This document shows, one piece after another, positions 26,452 through 36,294 of a stretch of DNA of 64,000 bases. Numbering within the stretch: position 1 is the first letter of the stretch; the number at the start of each line of letters is the position of its first letter. Origin of the DNA: Dastarcus helophoroides (taxonomy: Eukaryota > Arthropoda > Insecta > Coleoptera > Bothrideridae); contig CM053329.1 of NCBI GenBank assembly GCA_028583605.1, positions 15,913,980-15,977,979 on the forward strand, written 5' to 3'. The notes under the pieces were generated by a model, which was given only the letters and a program-made list of their open reading frames with translations, was not told where the DNA came from and made no database searches. The translations under genes were made by a program, and so were the position numbers.

Positions 26452-26914
26452 TGTAACGAAATGTAAATTATAGAACTTAGTACGTAAGAAAATTTTCTAG
26501 AAAGATCTGATAAAGGAAAGAGGCCGCGATAACGAAGCAAAGGGCAGATAAACGTTCCAGAAATTTTGGCAAACGATAAGACTTATCTGCTGAAAACTTC
26601 TGGAACCCGAACCAGAGATTCATATAAAGGGGGTCCGGTTGGCTTTCCCTCAATCAATCAATCAATCAATCAATAAGTAAGTCAGTGTAGTTAGTCAGTG
26701 CGGGATTTTTCTAGAACGTGGGAGCCAAAACTATATAAGGCGGTCGCCTTTCCCTCGAGTTAGAGTCAGTCAGTCAGTGTAGTTAATTAATGAGTTAATA
26801 GTTAGAATAAGTGAGTTCATTACTCAGTTGTAGTGTTCCGAGTTTAGTTTAAAAATAAAGTGGGTATTATTCAACAAGTGCTAATAATCACTTCGAACTG
26901 GTAAGCCCGCAACA
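26452..26914 (+). mobile_element. Solo LTR, copy 2 (plus), chimeric with two promoters
   Basis: This 463-bp LTR starts TGTAACGAAATG and ends GCCCGCAACA, about 100 bp longer than its relatives. It holds two promoter modules in tandem: TATAAAG at 26623 followed by a CAATCAATCAATC run and TCAGTG, then a second TATATAA at 26732 followed by GTCAGTCAGTCAG. The first module resembles the 35.3-kb LTR and the second the 46- and 51.7-kb LTRs. AATAAA lies at 26854-26859. I see ATAT before it but no matching duplication after it. It probably arose by recombination between two LTR subfamilies. Confidence 0.8.
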
Positions 26915-27010
26915 ACAATAATAATCCGAACAATATTAATAATCTGGAAAAAACCCTTTTTTAGTAGAATTCTTTAAAAATACCAACGTTGTACGTCTAT
27001 CGATGAATAG

Positions 27011-27253
27011 CGTGAAAGCAAGCAAAGTTTTGCGCCTTTCAAGTTGAATATCCAACTCAAATGGAACTTTGCACCAAATGTTGCAAGCGTCGAATTTATG
27101 CGGAAAGGACATAAATATTCAGGACGTACCGGACAGGTAACCTTGCTACTGAGAAACATGCAAACTGAAAGGAAACAGAAATGCCAAATAGACGAGATTG
27201 AACAAACACCATATGGCATGTTAAATCGAACGATGGGCCGCATCGACCCTTAA
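27011..27253 (+). pseudogene. Coding-like fragment of unknown family
   Basis: Stop-to-stop frame of 80 codons. The residue mix looks protein-like: FAPFKLNIQLKWNFAP near the start, then HKYSGRTGQVTLLL and MLNRTMGRIDP at the end. I recognise no domain. It lies between the inverted arms and ends in a stop a few codons before another coding-like frame, so it may be an exon or fragment of a decayed element. The first ATG is internal. It could also be chance. Confidence 0.35.
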
Positions 27254-27289
27254 CTCGCCCAAAGCCAAAACGTCGAAAAGGTTAACTAG

Positions 27290-27469
27290 ATTTGCGATGC
27301 GGATGTATCGGGCATACCACGTAACGATACGTTGGACGAGCTTTACGATTTACAAAGAGAAAGAGTTGAAGGTCTCGTCTCACAAGATGAAAGCCACATT
27401 TTCGATGCCTTTGTGACCTTTGCGATTCTGGTAACATTAAAAGAGATACAATTGGGAATTGTAAGCTAA
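27290..27469 (+). pseudogene. Coding-like fragment, possibly same decayed gene
   Basis: Sixty codons open between a TAG at 27287 and a TAA at 27467. The reading runs ICDADVSGIPRNDTLDELYD and later HIFDAFVTFAILVTLKE, with acidic and hydrophobic segments that look protein-like. It begins without a start codon, in a different frame from 27011-27253. Family unknown. Confidence 0.35.
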
Positions 27470-27609
27470 ATATACGATTGTTAGCTTTTAAATTCGAAGT
27501 CATGGTCATCGCACCTAATATGTAAATATGAAAGTGTGTCGTCGGTTTGTCTGCTTTCCACGGCTCAATTACTGGGGCAATTTTGACCAAAAATTGGTGT
27601 AAGGATACC

Positions 27610-27936
27610 TTAGTAGAAGGAATCGATAAAAGGATGCATTTTATCCTGGAAAACTGCTCTAGATACTCTCAAACTAATGTTATATCCAGAAAGAGTAAGT
27701 AACCTTTCACCATCTTGTCTTTCATCTTTTATCTTTTCTTTCATGAATGATATTGCAGCGACGATAGCATCAAATAATGATAAGGCTAACTTTCTTTTTA
27801 CATAGGATTCTTTTAACAATGCCCTGACAGCTTCATCTAACGCGATAGCGCCCAACTTTGCTCCCAATGTGTAACTGGAGACTCCCCAGGCATTTAAATA
27901 TATACGTGATCTGTATCGACGAATTTGAACAAAACA
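27610..27936 (-). pseudogene. Coding-like fragment of unknown family (minus)
   Basis: An open frame of 108 codons plus stop with no ATG near its start. It reads RSRIYLNAWGVSSYTLGAKL at the beginning, then a basic-hydrophobic helix-like part (ALLKESYVKRKLALSLFDAI), a charged EKIKDERQDGERLL part and ends HPFIDSFY. I recognise no domain. Its 5' end runs into the right inverted arm, and the left arm carries the matching CFVEIR reading, so the arms are inverted copies of the same coding-like sequence. Confidence 0.4.
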
Positions 27937-27980
27937 TCATTCTGTAATTTGCATGAACCCTTTAAAGCTGTGCATAGCTG
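27893..27980. repeat. Inverted-repeat arm, right
   Basis: Partner of 26293-26376 in inverted orientation, starting TAAATATATACGTGAT and ending CCCTTTAAAGCTGTGC. Confidence 0.85.
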
Positions 27981-28017
27981 GAGTTAGTGTTCAAGATTAT
28001 TTTATAAATGAGAAAGT

Positions 28018-28770
28018 ATGTTTGATTGACAGCAGCATCCACACTCTATCTAGCTAGCCAGATAGATTAACAACCATACATAGTAGATTACTGTAGAATA
28101 CTTATCCAACAGGAGTCTACTATATCTAGCTATCCAGAACTAGTATAAATAAGGAAGTGTGTTTGATTGACAGCAGCATCCACTATCTATCTAGCTAGCC
28201 AGATAGATTAACAACCATATATAGTAGATTACTGTAGAATACTTATCCAACAGGAGTCTACTATATCTAGCTATCCAGAACTAGTATAAATGAGGAAGTG
28301 TGTTTGATTGACAGTAGCATCCTCTATCTATCTAGTTAGCCAGATAGATTAACAACCATACATAGTAGATTACTGTAGAATACTTATCCAACAGGAGTCT
28401 ACTATATCTAGCTATCCAGAACTAGTATAAATGAGAAAGTGTGTTTGATTGACAGCAGCATCCACTATCTATCTAGCTAGCCAGATAGATTAACAACCAT
28501 ACATAGTAGATTATTGTAGAATACTTATCCAACAGGAGTCTACTATATCTAGCTATCCAGAACTAGTATAAATGAGGAAGTGTGTTTGATTGACAGCAGC
28601 GTCTACTATCTATCAAGCTATCTATCCAGATAGATTAAGAACCATACATAGTAGATTTTATTGTAGAATACTTATCCAACAGGAGTCTACTATATCTAAC
28701 TATCCAGATATAGTAGTAGACTGCTGTTGGATAGTATTCAACAGCAATCTACTATGTCTGGTTCTTATTT
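28018..28770. repeat. 141-bp tandem repeat with an internal hairpin (5 units)
   Basis: TTTGATTGACAGCAGC (or a close variant) begins at 28021, 28162, 28303, 28444 and 28585, exactly 141 bp apart each time. Each unit carries AGTAGATTACTGT and ACAGGAGTCTACT, which pair over 12 of 13 positions around a 14-nt loop, and a second TATCTAGCTAGCCAGATAG palindromic block. The last unit is altered and ends in the hairpin at 28714-28754. Confidence 0.95.
28714..28754. other. 16-bp hairpin closing the 141-bp array
   Basis: TAGTAGACTGCTGTTG and CAACAGCAATCTACTA pair at 15 of 16 positions around a 9-nt loop. It is a better version of the hairpin inside each 141-bp unit. Confidence 0.85.
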
Positions 28771-28994
28771 GAAATCATACACCATACCTCCTTACGGTTA
28801 ACTAACTCAATATTAGATTGTTATTTGTAACACACAATTAACGTCATAATCTGGACTGAGTATTATTTCCGTTTCCTTATCTGAAGAGAAGCATTTTTGT
28901 CTTCAAGTATCTTTAAAGTGCGATTTTATTTGGTTATTTTTGCTTTAGGTTACTAGCTTATGTACCTCAAATTGTTGTAGAAATACTATATTAG
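28771..28994. other. Unique spacer
   Basis: A+T-rich DNA with no recognised feature. Confidence 0.5.
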
Positions 28995-29155
28995 CACTTT
29001 TAGACGAATTGCAATTAAATGTTCTGTAATGAAACCGTGCGAACATGCTTTTAGATGAAAATAAACCTAACCGGACGTGGGAATCGAACCCATTACCCCA
29101 ACGGCGAATACCAGCGCTCAACCCACTGCGCCACCGAGTTACCGCGGTCCTAGTA
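28995..29155 (-). mobile_element. tRNA-derived SINE with tail shared by hammerhead repeat
   Basis: On the minus strand, TGGCGCAGTGGG (29133-29122) is an A box and GGTTCGATTCC (29090-29080) a perfect B box, in a tRNA-like stretch that begins near 29150. The rest does not fold as a good tRNA. The tail (TATTTTCAT, then ATTACAGAACATTTAATT, ending near 28995) matches the segment downstream of the hammerhead core in the 466-bp units. A tRNA head joined to such a tail is the build of a SINE mobilised by a partner element. No hammerhead core is present in this copy. Confidence 0.7.
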
Positions 29156-29844
29156 CTTTTGTATGGTTCCCTTGTCACCAACGACACTTGATTATCGCCC
29201 TCTAAATTCGCGGTATGACATTTTGCTGTTATTTCGACGTAGAACGCAATTTTGTCGTCATTTAGCCTCACTATTTCAAGAACCAGTAAAAATTGAAAAT
29301 CAAAGATTTCTTTGTTCTATCGCCCAGCTATGAATCATTCTCGATTTATGACAGTGGACGGCGATTCGCGAAGCCGACTGAGCTAGTGATTTACGGACGA
29401 ATTCTACTTAGAAAATGAACGGGAATACTTTAACATGTAAATGCCGATTATTATTCATTCATACATGAATGATAAATGGAGGTGTCGGGGATCGACATAA
29501 TTCAATGCACACAAAGAGGACGCGATGCATAAATCTTCATTAGACGGAGTTTGTCCATATTGTTGACCGTGTCACGGTCTTCTGATTCGCTCGCAGCGGC
29601 CTATTTGGCCAAATGCAACGTCTGGTGCGATAAATCAGCCAGGATTTCTCAGTTGCTATTATACAACGTTGACATGTCCACTGTCAGGTTTGTTAACGTC
29701 TAAGGAAACAAGCCAGGATGGTTTTTGGGTCGGTTAGTAGTATTACCAACTGAGCAGGTTTGTCCTTGACTGTTCAGGATTTGAACTCGTCCAAAATCCT
29801 AGAATTTTGCAAACTTTGTACCCACATTTAATTAGAGTCATCAA
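29156..29844. other. Unique region, somewhat richer in G+C
   Basis: No gene recognised. It contains GACCGTG-T-CACGGTC, an interrupted palindrome at 29565-29579. Short frames show no known motif. Confidence 0.5.
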
Positions 29845-30099
29845 GGTTAACGTCTACCAAAAATCACATTTTTAAAAGATGTCACTGTGTAAAATACTAG
29901 AAAGTTACTTCACTGTCAACGACTTTTGTAACTTCAGTTACATCATACATTACCTCGTTGTAATTTTCAGCAATAATTGCTTCAATTATCTACATCTAAA
30001 TACATAAAATCGTAAGGAACAGTCGAAAGTCAGTTGCAAATCATTCAGTGGGATTTAGCTCTCTTGAGTATTTATATAGAAGACTAATGGCTATAAGCT

Positions 30100-30173
30100 G
30101 AAAATATTTATAGTGACTTATGAGGCCAAAGAAGGTTGAAATCGGTCTATGATTGTTGATTATCAATATTTTC
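30100..30173 (+). ncRNA. Decayed hammerhead-like core
   Basis: CTTATGA (30117-30123) stands where CTGATGA is expected, so the invariant G after CU is T. Stem II is GGCC, loop AAAGAA, GGTT (two G-U wobbles keep it paired), then GAAA at 30138-30141. Stem I is strong: GAAAATATT (30100-30108) with AATATTTTC (30165-30173). The G change should abolish catalysis. Confidence 0.55.
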
Positions 30174-30181
30174 AACTGTAG

Positions 30182-30207
30182 CACGTCTGACACGTCTGAC
30201 ACGTCTG
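30182..30207. repeat. 9-10-bp triplication (CACGTCTGA)
   Basis: CACGTCTGA occurs almost three times in a row, a local expansion in the tail of the dispersed hammerhead repeat. Confidence 0.85.
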
Positions 30208-30239
30208 TTAACAGAATAAATTCTTCGCCTAACGATCTT

Positions 30240-30435
30240 CTAATCACTAAATTAGGTTAAGTTTAACCACGTGTCCTTTAAAGTTCCCGTGGCCAGTGAG
30301 CAAACCTAGTACTTTGCTTAGCATACTTTTATTCATTGCAATAAGGAGTACAGCCCTTGATTGCAAGTGTTTATCCATCAGCAGTTTTGCTTGCCTGCAG
30401 GTGGTTACGTTCCTCCATCGGTGAAAATGAGCCTT
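30240..30435 (-). pseudogene. LINE ORF2 C-terminal fragment, unit 1 (partial)
   Basis: Only the part around LSKALGLLTGHGNF-like sequence remains. It is cut at 30250 where the tail of the dispersed hammerhead repeat abuts it. Confidence 0.6.
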
Positions 30436-30739
30436 TTCTGATCACTAAATTAACAATTGTCAAAACATAGGATCTCCAGTTTCAACAACTTAGTTCACAT
30501 TTCTTTAAGTTTTAGTTTTTCAGAACAACTATTAAATTATTTAAACCTGACAACATTTAATTTGCATTAATATGTTTCCTTATTGATGTACAGCTTCTTT
30601 TAATCTGTGGGGCGTGTTATAGGCCTTGTCACCTAGATTTAAAATCCTTTGTAGCTTCCATGAGTTTGAGTCTCAGTTAACATGATATAGCCTGGCCTTT
30701 ACATCCAGGCTCAACATCTGACCTACAACACTCGTTCCT

Positions 30740-31039
30740 TCAAGATCTTCTAATCTTAGTGTTTGCAAAGTTACATCTGTATCTGTCGAGGTTTGGACAA
30801 ACACACACAATGTGTAAACTTGTTTCCTTTTCAGTCTCACACAGTCCATATCGATCGCTTTCTGATGGGTTGAGTTTAACCACGTGTCCTTGAAAGTTCC
30901 CGTGGCCAGTGAGCAGACCTAGTGCTTTGCTTAGTATGCTTTTATTCATTCCAATAAGGAGTACAGCCCTTGATTGCAAGGGTTCATCCATCAACAGCTT
31001 TGCTTGCCTGCAGATGGTTATGTTCCTCCATCGGTGCAA
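30740..31039 (-). pseudogene. LINE ORF2 C-terminal fragment, unit 2
   Basis: A 99-codon frame reading RWRNITICRQAKLLM, then LGLLTGHGNFQGHVVKLN, then YGLCETEKETSLHIVCVCPN. LLTGH followed by C-x-x-E/C, H-x4-C-x-CP is the conserved tail after RNase H in insect non-LTR retrotransposons of the I/R1/Jockey group. The first zinc-type pair is damaged here (Y-GLC). No RNase H or RT domain is present. The 31021-31071 palindrome begins at its 5' end. Confidence 0.75.
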
Positions 31040-31071
31040 ATAAAAGGCTCATTTGCACCGATGGAGGAACA
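31021..31071. other. Perfect 21-bp snap-back palindrome
   Basis: TGTTCCTCCATCGGTGCAAAT (31021-31041) is followed, after a 9-nt spacer, by its exact reverse complement (31051-31071). Sister units read straight on into GAGCCTTTT at this point. Here the same bases appear inverted (AAAAGGCTC), so the arm plus spacer are a reverse-complement copy of the unit itself. Confidence 0.95.
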
Positions 31072-31394
31072 TACCCAATCACTAAATTAACAATTTTCAA
31101 AACATAGGACCTCTAGTTTCAACAGCTTACTTAAAACGATTTTTTTTTGTCACATTTCGTTCAGTTTTAGTTTTTCAGAATAACTATTAAAGAATTTAAA
31201 TCTGGCAACATTTAATTTGCATTAATATATTTCCTTATTGATGTACAGCTTCTTTTAATCTGTGGGGCGTGTTATAGGCCTTGTCACCTAGATTTAAAAT
31301 CCTTTGTAACTTCCATGAGTTTGGGTCTTAGTCAACATGATAAGTTCTGGCGTTTACATCCAGGTTCAACATCCGATCTGCAACACTCATTCCT

Positions 31395-31694
31395 TCAAGA
31401 TCTTCTGATCTTAGTGTTTGCAAAGTTACATCTGTATCTGTCGAGGTTTGGACAAACACACACAATGTGTAAATTTGTTTCCTTTTCAGTCCCACACAGT
31501 CCACATCGATCGCTTTCTGATGGGTTGAGTTTAACCACGTGTCCTTGAAAGTTCCCGTGGCCAGTGAGCAGACCTAGTGCTTTGCTTAGTATGTTTTTAT
31601 TCATTCCAATAAGGAGTACAGCCCTTGATTGCAAGAGTTCATCCATCAACAGTTTTGCTTGCCTGCAGGTGGTTATGTTCCCCCATCGGTGCAA
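31395..31694 (-). pseudogene. LINE ORF2 C-terminal fragment, unit 3
   Basis: The best-kept unit: SDRCGLCGTEKETNLHIVC keeps C-x2-C, H and C. It has the same length (99 codons) and stop as unit 2. Confidence 0.75.
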
Positions 31695-32058
31695 ATGAGC
31701 CTTTTCTAATCACTAAATTAACAATTTTCAAAACATAGGATCTCTAGTTTCAACAGCTTAGTTAAAACGATTTTTTTTGTCACATTTCGTTCAGTTTGAG
31801 TGTTTCAGAACAACTATTAAAGAATTTAAATCTGACAACATTTAATTTGCATTAATATGTTTCCTTATTGATGTACAGCTTCTTTTAATCTGTGGGGCGT
31901 GTTATAGGCCTTGTCACCTAGATTTAAAATCCTTTGTAACTTCCATGAGTTTGGGTCTTAGTCAACATGATAAGTTCTGGCGTTTACATCCAGGTTCAAC
32001 ATCCGATCTGCAACACTCATTCCTTCAAGATCTTCTGATCTTAGTGTTTGCAAAGTTA

Positions 32059-32325
32059 CTATCTGTATCTGTCGAGGTTTGGACAAACACACACAATGTG
32101 TAAACTTGTTTCCTTTTCAGTCTCACACAGTCCACATCGATCGCTTTCTGATGGGTTGAGTTTAACCACGTGTCCTTGAAAGTTCCCGTGGCCAGTGAGC
32201 AGACCTAGTGCTTTGCTTAGTATGCTTTTATTCATTGCAATAAGGAGTACAGCCCTTGATTGCAAGGGTTTACCTATCAACAGTTTTGCTTGCCTGCAGG
32301 TGGTTATGTTCCTCCTTTGGTGCAA
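32059..32325 (-). pseudogene. LINE ORF2 C-terminal fragment, unit 4
   Basis: The same domain, ending early after CVCPNLDRYR through a 1-base change near 32058. The second cysteine of the first pair is replaced (CGLCETEKET keeps C-x2-C). Confidence 0.7.
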
Positions 32326-32639
32326 ATGAGCCTCTTTTAATCCCTAAATTACCAATTTTCAAAAGATAGGATCTCCAGTTTCAACAACTTAGTTCACATT
32401 TCGTTACGTTTTAGTTTTTCAGAACAACTATTAAAGTATTTAAATCTGACAACATTTAATTTGCATTAACATGTTTCCTTATTAATGTAGTTTCTTTTAA
32501 TCTGTGGAGGGCGTTATAGGCCTTGTCACCTAGATTCAAAATCCTTCGTAACTTCTATAAGTTTGGGTCTCACTCAACATGATATATCCTGGCCTTTAAA
32601 TCCAGGCTCAACATCTGACCGACACTCATTCCTTCCGGA

Positions 32640-32945
32640 TCTTCTGGTCTTAGTATTCCTTTGTCAGATTATATCTCTATCTGGCGCGGTTTGGACAAAC
32701 ACACACAATGTGTAAACTTGTTTCCTTTTCAGTCCCACATGGTCCACATTGGTCGCTTTCTGATACGTTGAGTTTAACCACGTGTCCTTGAAAGTTTATG
32801 TGGTCAGTGAGCAAACCCAGTGCTTTGCTTAGTATGCTTTTATTCATTGCAATAAGGAGTACAGCCCTTGATTGCAAGGGTTTACCCATCAGTAGTTTTG
32901 CTTGCCTGCAGGTAGTTATGTTCCTTCATCGGTTCAAAGGAGCCT
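32640..32945 (-). pseudogene. LINE ORF2 C-terminal fragment, unit 5
   Basis: The most diverged unit. LGLLTDHINFQGHVVKLN and CGPCGTEKETSLHIVC are still clear, then the frame breaks at CPNRAR. Confidence 0.65.
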
Positions 32946-33085
32946 TTTCTGATCACTAAATTAACAATTTTGAAAACATAGAACCTCCAGTTTCAACAGC
33001 TTAGTTCAAACGATATTTTTTGTCACATTTCGTTAAGATTTAGTTTTTCAGAACAACGATTCAAGTATTTAAATCTGACAACTAT

Positions 33086-34300
33086 GCATTCGCGTTAGTC
33101 TTTACCGATATACAGTTTATTAACAACGTATTGTATTTGGTGTGATCCTGATTTGTGATTATAGCCTAAGCGAGGCCCCATTGTTGATTTTCCGCGCCGT
33201 TTTATTCGCAACAACTGGGTAAATCAAACTTCCGTAACTCGGTATCTATAACTCAATACCCTCGGTGCCCGAAGGGCAATCGAACTCAGACGGATTCGAT
33301 GCAATCTAACTCGATTCACCCACATGCAGCACACCCTTCTAAATTTAACGGCATTTGCGAGATTTATTTTTAGTTGGGAACCCTTTCGGTTAGTTTCCAC
33401 CGTTGGGGGTATAATACTCTTAAATACGATTGAAATAAAACACATCAAAGCAACTGAGCTAGCCCGGAAATGTGGCCTTTTATCTACTGCGCTGGGAAAT
33501 TACAAATACATTGTCTTGATTTAAAATAGCATTTGTTATCTAAATTTTTTGTTCGTAATCTATCAATAAAATGTAATCTCTTCATTATCTAGCTCTATGT
33601 ACATTTTATTTTTCTTATAATGTACAGTTTTTAAAGCATACAATTTCTTTTTTTAGCTAACAGATGTAGCATATAATTTTCGGTTTCTTCTAAATTTAGA
33701 GTATCATTGTGAACATTTAAAATATGTTTACCTGTTAAAATGGATCGATTCAAAAGATGTACGAAAATTAAACACTTTATTTTAACAGAGAAACAAAACG
33801 TAATGCAACAACGAATAACATTAATGAGCTACTTAATACTGGATGCTGAATACTCCTTATTGAATCTATCGCAATGGGGGTGCGCTTATATTTATGTCAT
33901 AGATATATCATTTTTACTTATGCATGAATTTGAAATTTTATCAAAATTTTCTTGTGTTATAATTGAAAAATAAAAAAAATGTTTATTTTCATATATACAC
34001 ACTTTTTTCTACAATGGATCCATATATTTATGGAACTGATAACTGTGTTGATAATGCCTTAGATAAAAAGCATTAGTTTAGATTAAGTCAATGACTAACA
34101 CAGCGTATGGGATCGCACGAAAATGTTCGATTCCAGCCGCAATGACTGAGTTGCATTCAATTTAATAAACTAGTCGTAACTCCAAAAATATTCATTTAAA
34201 TGAAATAATCTAAATTGTTTTAAAAGAAGACAGTGAATTTCCAGAGATTTTTTTTTAGGAAAAGTGCAAATTATTAGCATGAAAACATTCAACATGAACA
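33086..34300. other. Unique A+T-rich region without recognisable gene
   Basis: The frame 33740-33973 (plus, 77 codons) has no motif I know. A weak tRNA-like B box (TGTTCGATTCC at about 34124) is in plus orientation near 34070-34150, possibly a SINE relic. Confidence 0.5.
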
Positions 34301-35150
34301 AAATCTAAAAAAAGTCAGAATTTCGTCTTTTCTGGAAACTTTATCAAAATATTGAGTTTCAGATTAAACTTTTTATATTCCAAAATTTGTAAAACTATTT
34401 TTTAATAAATAGCAAGTTTTTTCTAATGTCTCAAAATTTTGAGATCAAGCTTTAAACTTTCATTTTCAAAATGTTTGAATACAAAAATTGAAAGCTGAAA
34501 TGAAAAACAAATTTCGGGGAAAACTCGACATTTATAAAAATAAAACTAGAAATTTCAAAAAAAAAATAATTCAAGTCTGCTTTCAGTTTTAATAAAATTT
34601 TAAATATTCGAGTTTTTCCTCAAAACTTTCGTAATTTAGACGTAACGATCAAAATATTTTTAAAAAATATAGTTTTTATTTCGAGATTTTCACTTTGAAT
34701 GAAAATTAAGAGTTTCTATAGAAATTTTGACTTTTAAGTTCGAAATTCTCGTTTTTTTTTTGTCACGAAATTGTGTACTAAAATTCGAAATAAAAAATAA
34801 GTTTAAACTTGAGATTATTAAAAAAGTGACAACTGAAGAAAAAATCACTAATTTTTTGTAAAAAGTCTGAAAATTTCTATTTTATTATTGAAATATTGAG
34901 TCGAATCTAAATTTACCACTTTTTTCGAAATAGTCTTCAAACAAAACCCCTAGAAGAAGTAGAAATTTTATGAAAACCTATTAATTCCTTTTCCGAGATT
35001 TCGACTTATTTCTCAAAAAAATTACAACGTTTTTCTCAAAAGAATTACAACATTTTTCTCAAAAGAATTACAACTTTTTTCTCAGAAGAAAAACTTTTTT
35101 CTCAAAAGAATTACAACTTTTTTCTCAAAAAAACTTACATCTTGTTGTTG
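34301..35150. repeat. Degenerate A+T-rich minisatellite with a 24-bp run
   Basis: AAATTTCGAC-type pieces in both orientations. From about 35020 to 35140 a TTTTTCTCAAAAGAATTACAA unit of about 24 bp repeats five or six times. Confidence 0.7.
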
Positions 35151-35338
35151 TAAAATGAGGGACACAATTTTGAAAACGATAATGTGCCAGAAAAATCTTC
35201 AGAAATGCCACCAGTGGCCAAGTCATCCCTCTTTTAGATTAAACGCTACGCCTGCACTTGAGTAACTTCGCGATCGCAACACTCTGGTACCTTCGATAAC
35301 GGGATCCATTCACTTCGCACAACCGTTCGTAACAATAT

Positions 35339-35695
35339 TGTTGCGCGTTATCGGTTCGAAATGATTATTAACAGGTGAATTATAAAACACTTTATTTCCA
35401 AACCAAACTCGGAACCTACAACTTGCAATTCACTAAAACCGTTTATTGACTTCTAACTAGTAACTCACTGACTAACTACACTAACTTACTGATTGACTGA
35501 TTGAGGGAAAGCCAACCGGACCCCTTTTATATGGATCTCTGGTTCGGGTTCTAGAAGTTTTCAGCAGATAAGGTTTGCCGAAATTTCTGGAACGCTTATC
35601 TGCCGTTTGCTTTATTATCGCAGCCGTTTTCCCTTATCAGATGTTTCTAGAAAATTTCCTTTGATTCTAAATTCCATAATTACACTTTCGTTACA
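35339..35695 (-). mobile_element. Solo LTR, copy 3 (minus), second subfamily
   Basis: A 357-bp LTR starting TGTAACGAAAGTG in transcription sense and ending GCGCAACA. On the minus strand ATATAAA lies at 35531-35525, followed by a GATTGA-type run and TCAGTAAG-like initiators, with AATAAA at 35396-35391. It differs from the 46- and 51.7-kb LTRs around the promoter and matches the first promoter of the 26.45-kb copy. I see no clean target duplication. Confidence 0.82.
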
Positions 35696-36294
35696 TACAT
35701 TACATACATTTAATAGTGTCCGTTCAGTTTTGTCACCGGGGCTGACTGATCAGTCAACAATCTTTTTTTAGTTCTAACTGATGCTCGAATTGGAGTCCTA
35801 TTCGAAATTCCTCGGAAGCGTTGCGTCGGTGATTTAACGTGTTTAACACATTTCTACTTTTTCGGCGTAATTAAGCTCGTCGTCCCGTTTACGTTTGACG
35901 AATATCCCCGTTTAATTAAAGGCACAAGCTATGGCACGATCCTGGGAGAGCCCGACAGCACATGAACTCTTGCCTGCCGGACGTCGTTTATCGCACCATG
36001 GAATGAAGAAGTGCCCGTTACACCGATTATAACGGTAATAGTACACGCCATTACGGCCTTATATGTTCTTTATTTGTACTTCACGTAGCTGCTGAGTGTT
36101 GCAGCATTTAAGTGATAATCGATACAGACATTCGCAACGAGAAAAATAGGTGGATGCGCCAGGTCCGCATTTACTAATTATTCTCTGGGGAAATTGCCAA
36201 AGTATATGAACAAATAACGCCAACGTGGTGTCTTGACTAGTCAAAGCGTCATCTACGAATTATTTTTTTTAAATTTCTTTTACTTTTATAACGG
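35696..36294. other. Unique region, moderate G+C
   Basis: About 35850-36060 is less A+T-rich than its surroundings, but no frame is long or recognisable. TGGATGCGCC at about 36152 echoes the inverted 172-bp repeat. Confidence 0.45.

Larger units (their letters stand above)
29845..30232 (+). repeat. Dispersed, diverged copy of the 466-bp hammerhead repeat
   Basis: This aligns in order with the minus strand of the 20-kb units: ATTGCTTCAATTA, AACAGTCGAAAGTCAGTTGC, CTCTCTTG, GGCTATAAG, the hammerhead region and a TATTTTCAACTGTAGCACG tail ending TTAACAGAATAAATT. It shows the repeat also exists as single dispersed copies on the other strand. Confidence 0.75.
30240..33085 (-). repeat. Tandem array of a LINE 3' end (5 units of 612-655 bp)
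   Basis: GTTTAACCACGTGTCCT or its variant begins at 30261, 30874, 31529, 32160 and 32772, giving periods of 613, 655, 631 and 612 bp. Each unit, read on the minus strand, has a ~300-bp C-terminal coding piece of a LINE ORF2 and a ~300-bp non-coding piece. LINE insertions are normally dispersed, so this 3' end has been amplified as a satellite. Confidence 0.9.

Noticed and set aside
29070..29150. Functional tRNA gene
   Set aside because: A and B boxes are good, but anticodon and acceptor stems do not pair, and a SINE-type tail follows. The same applies to 19485-19570 and 41770-41862.
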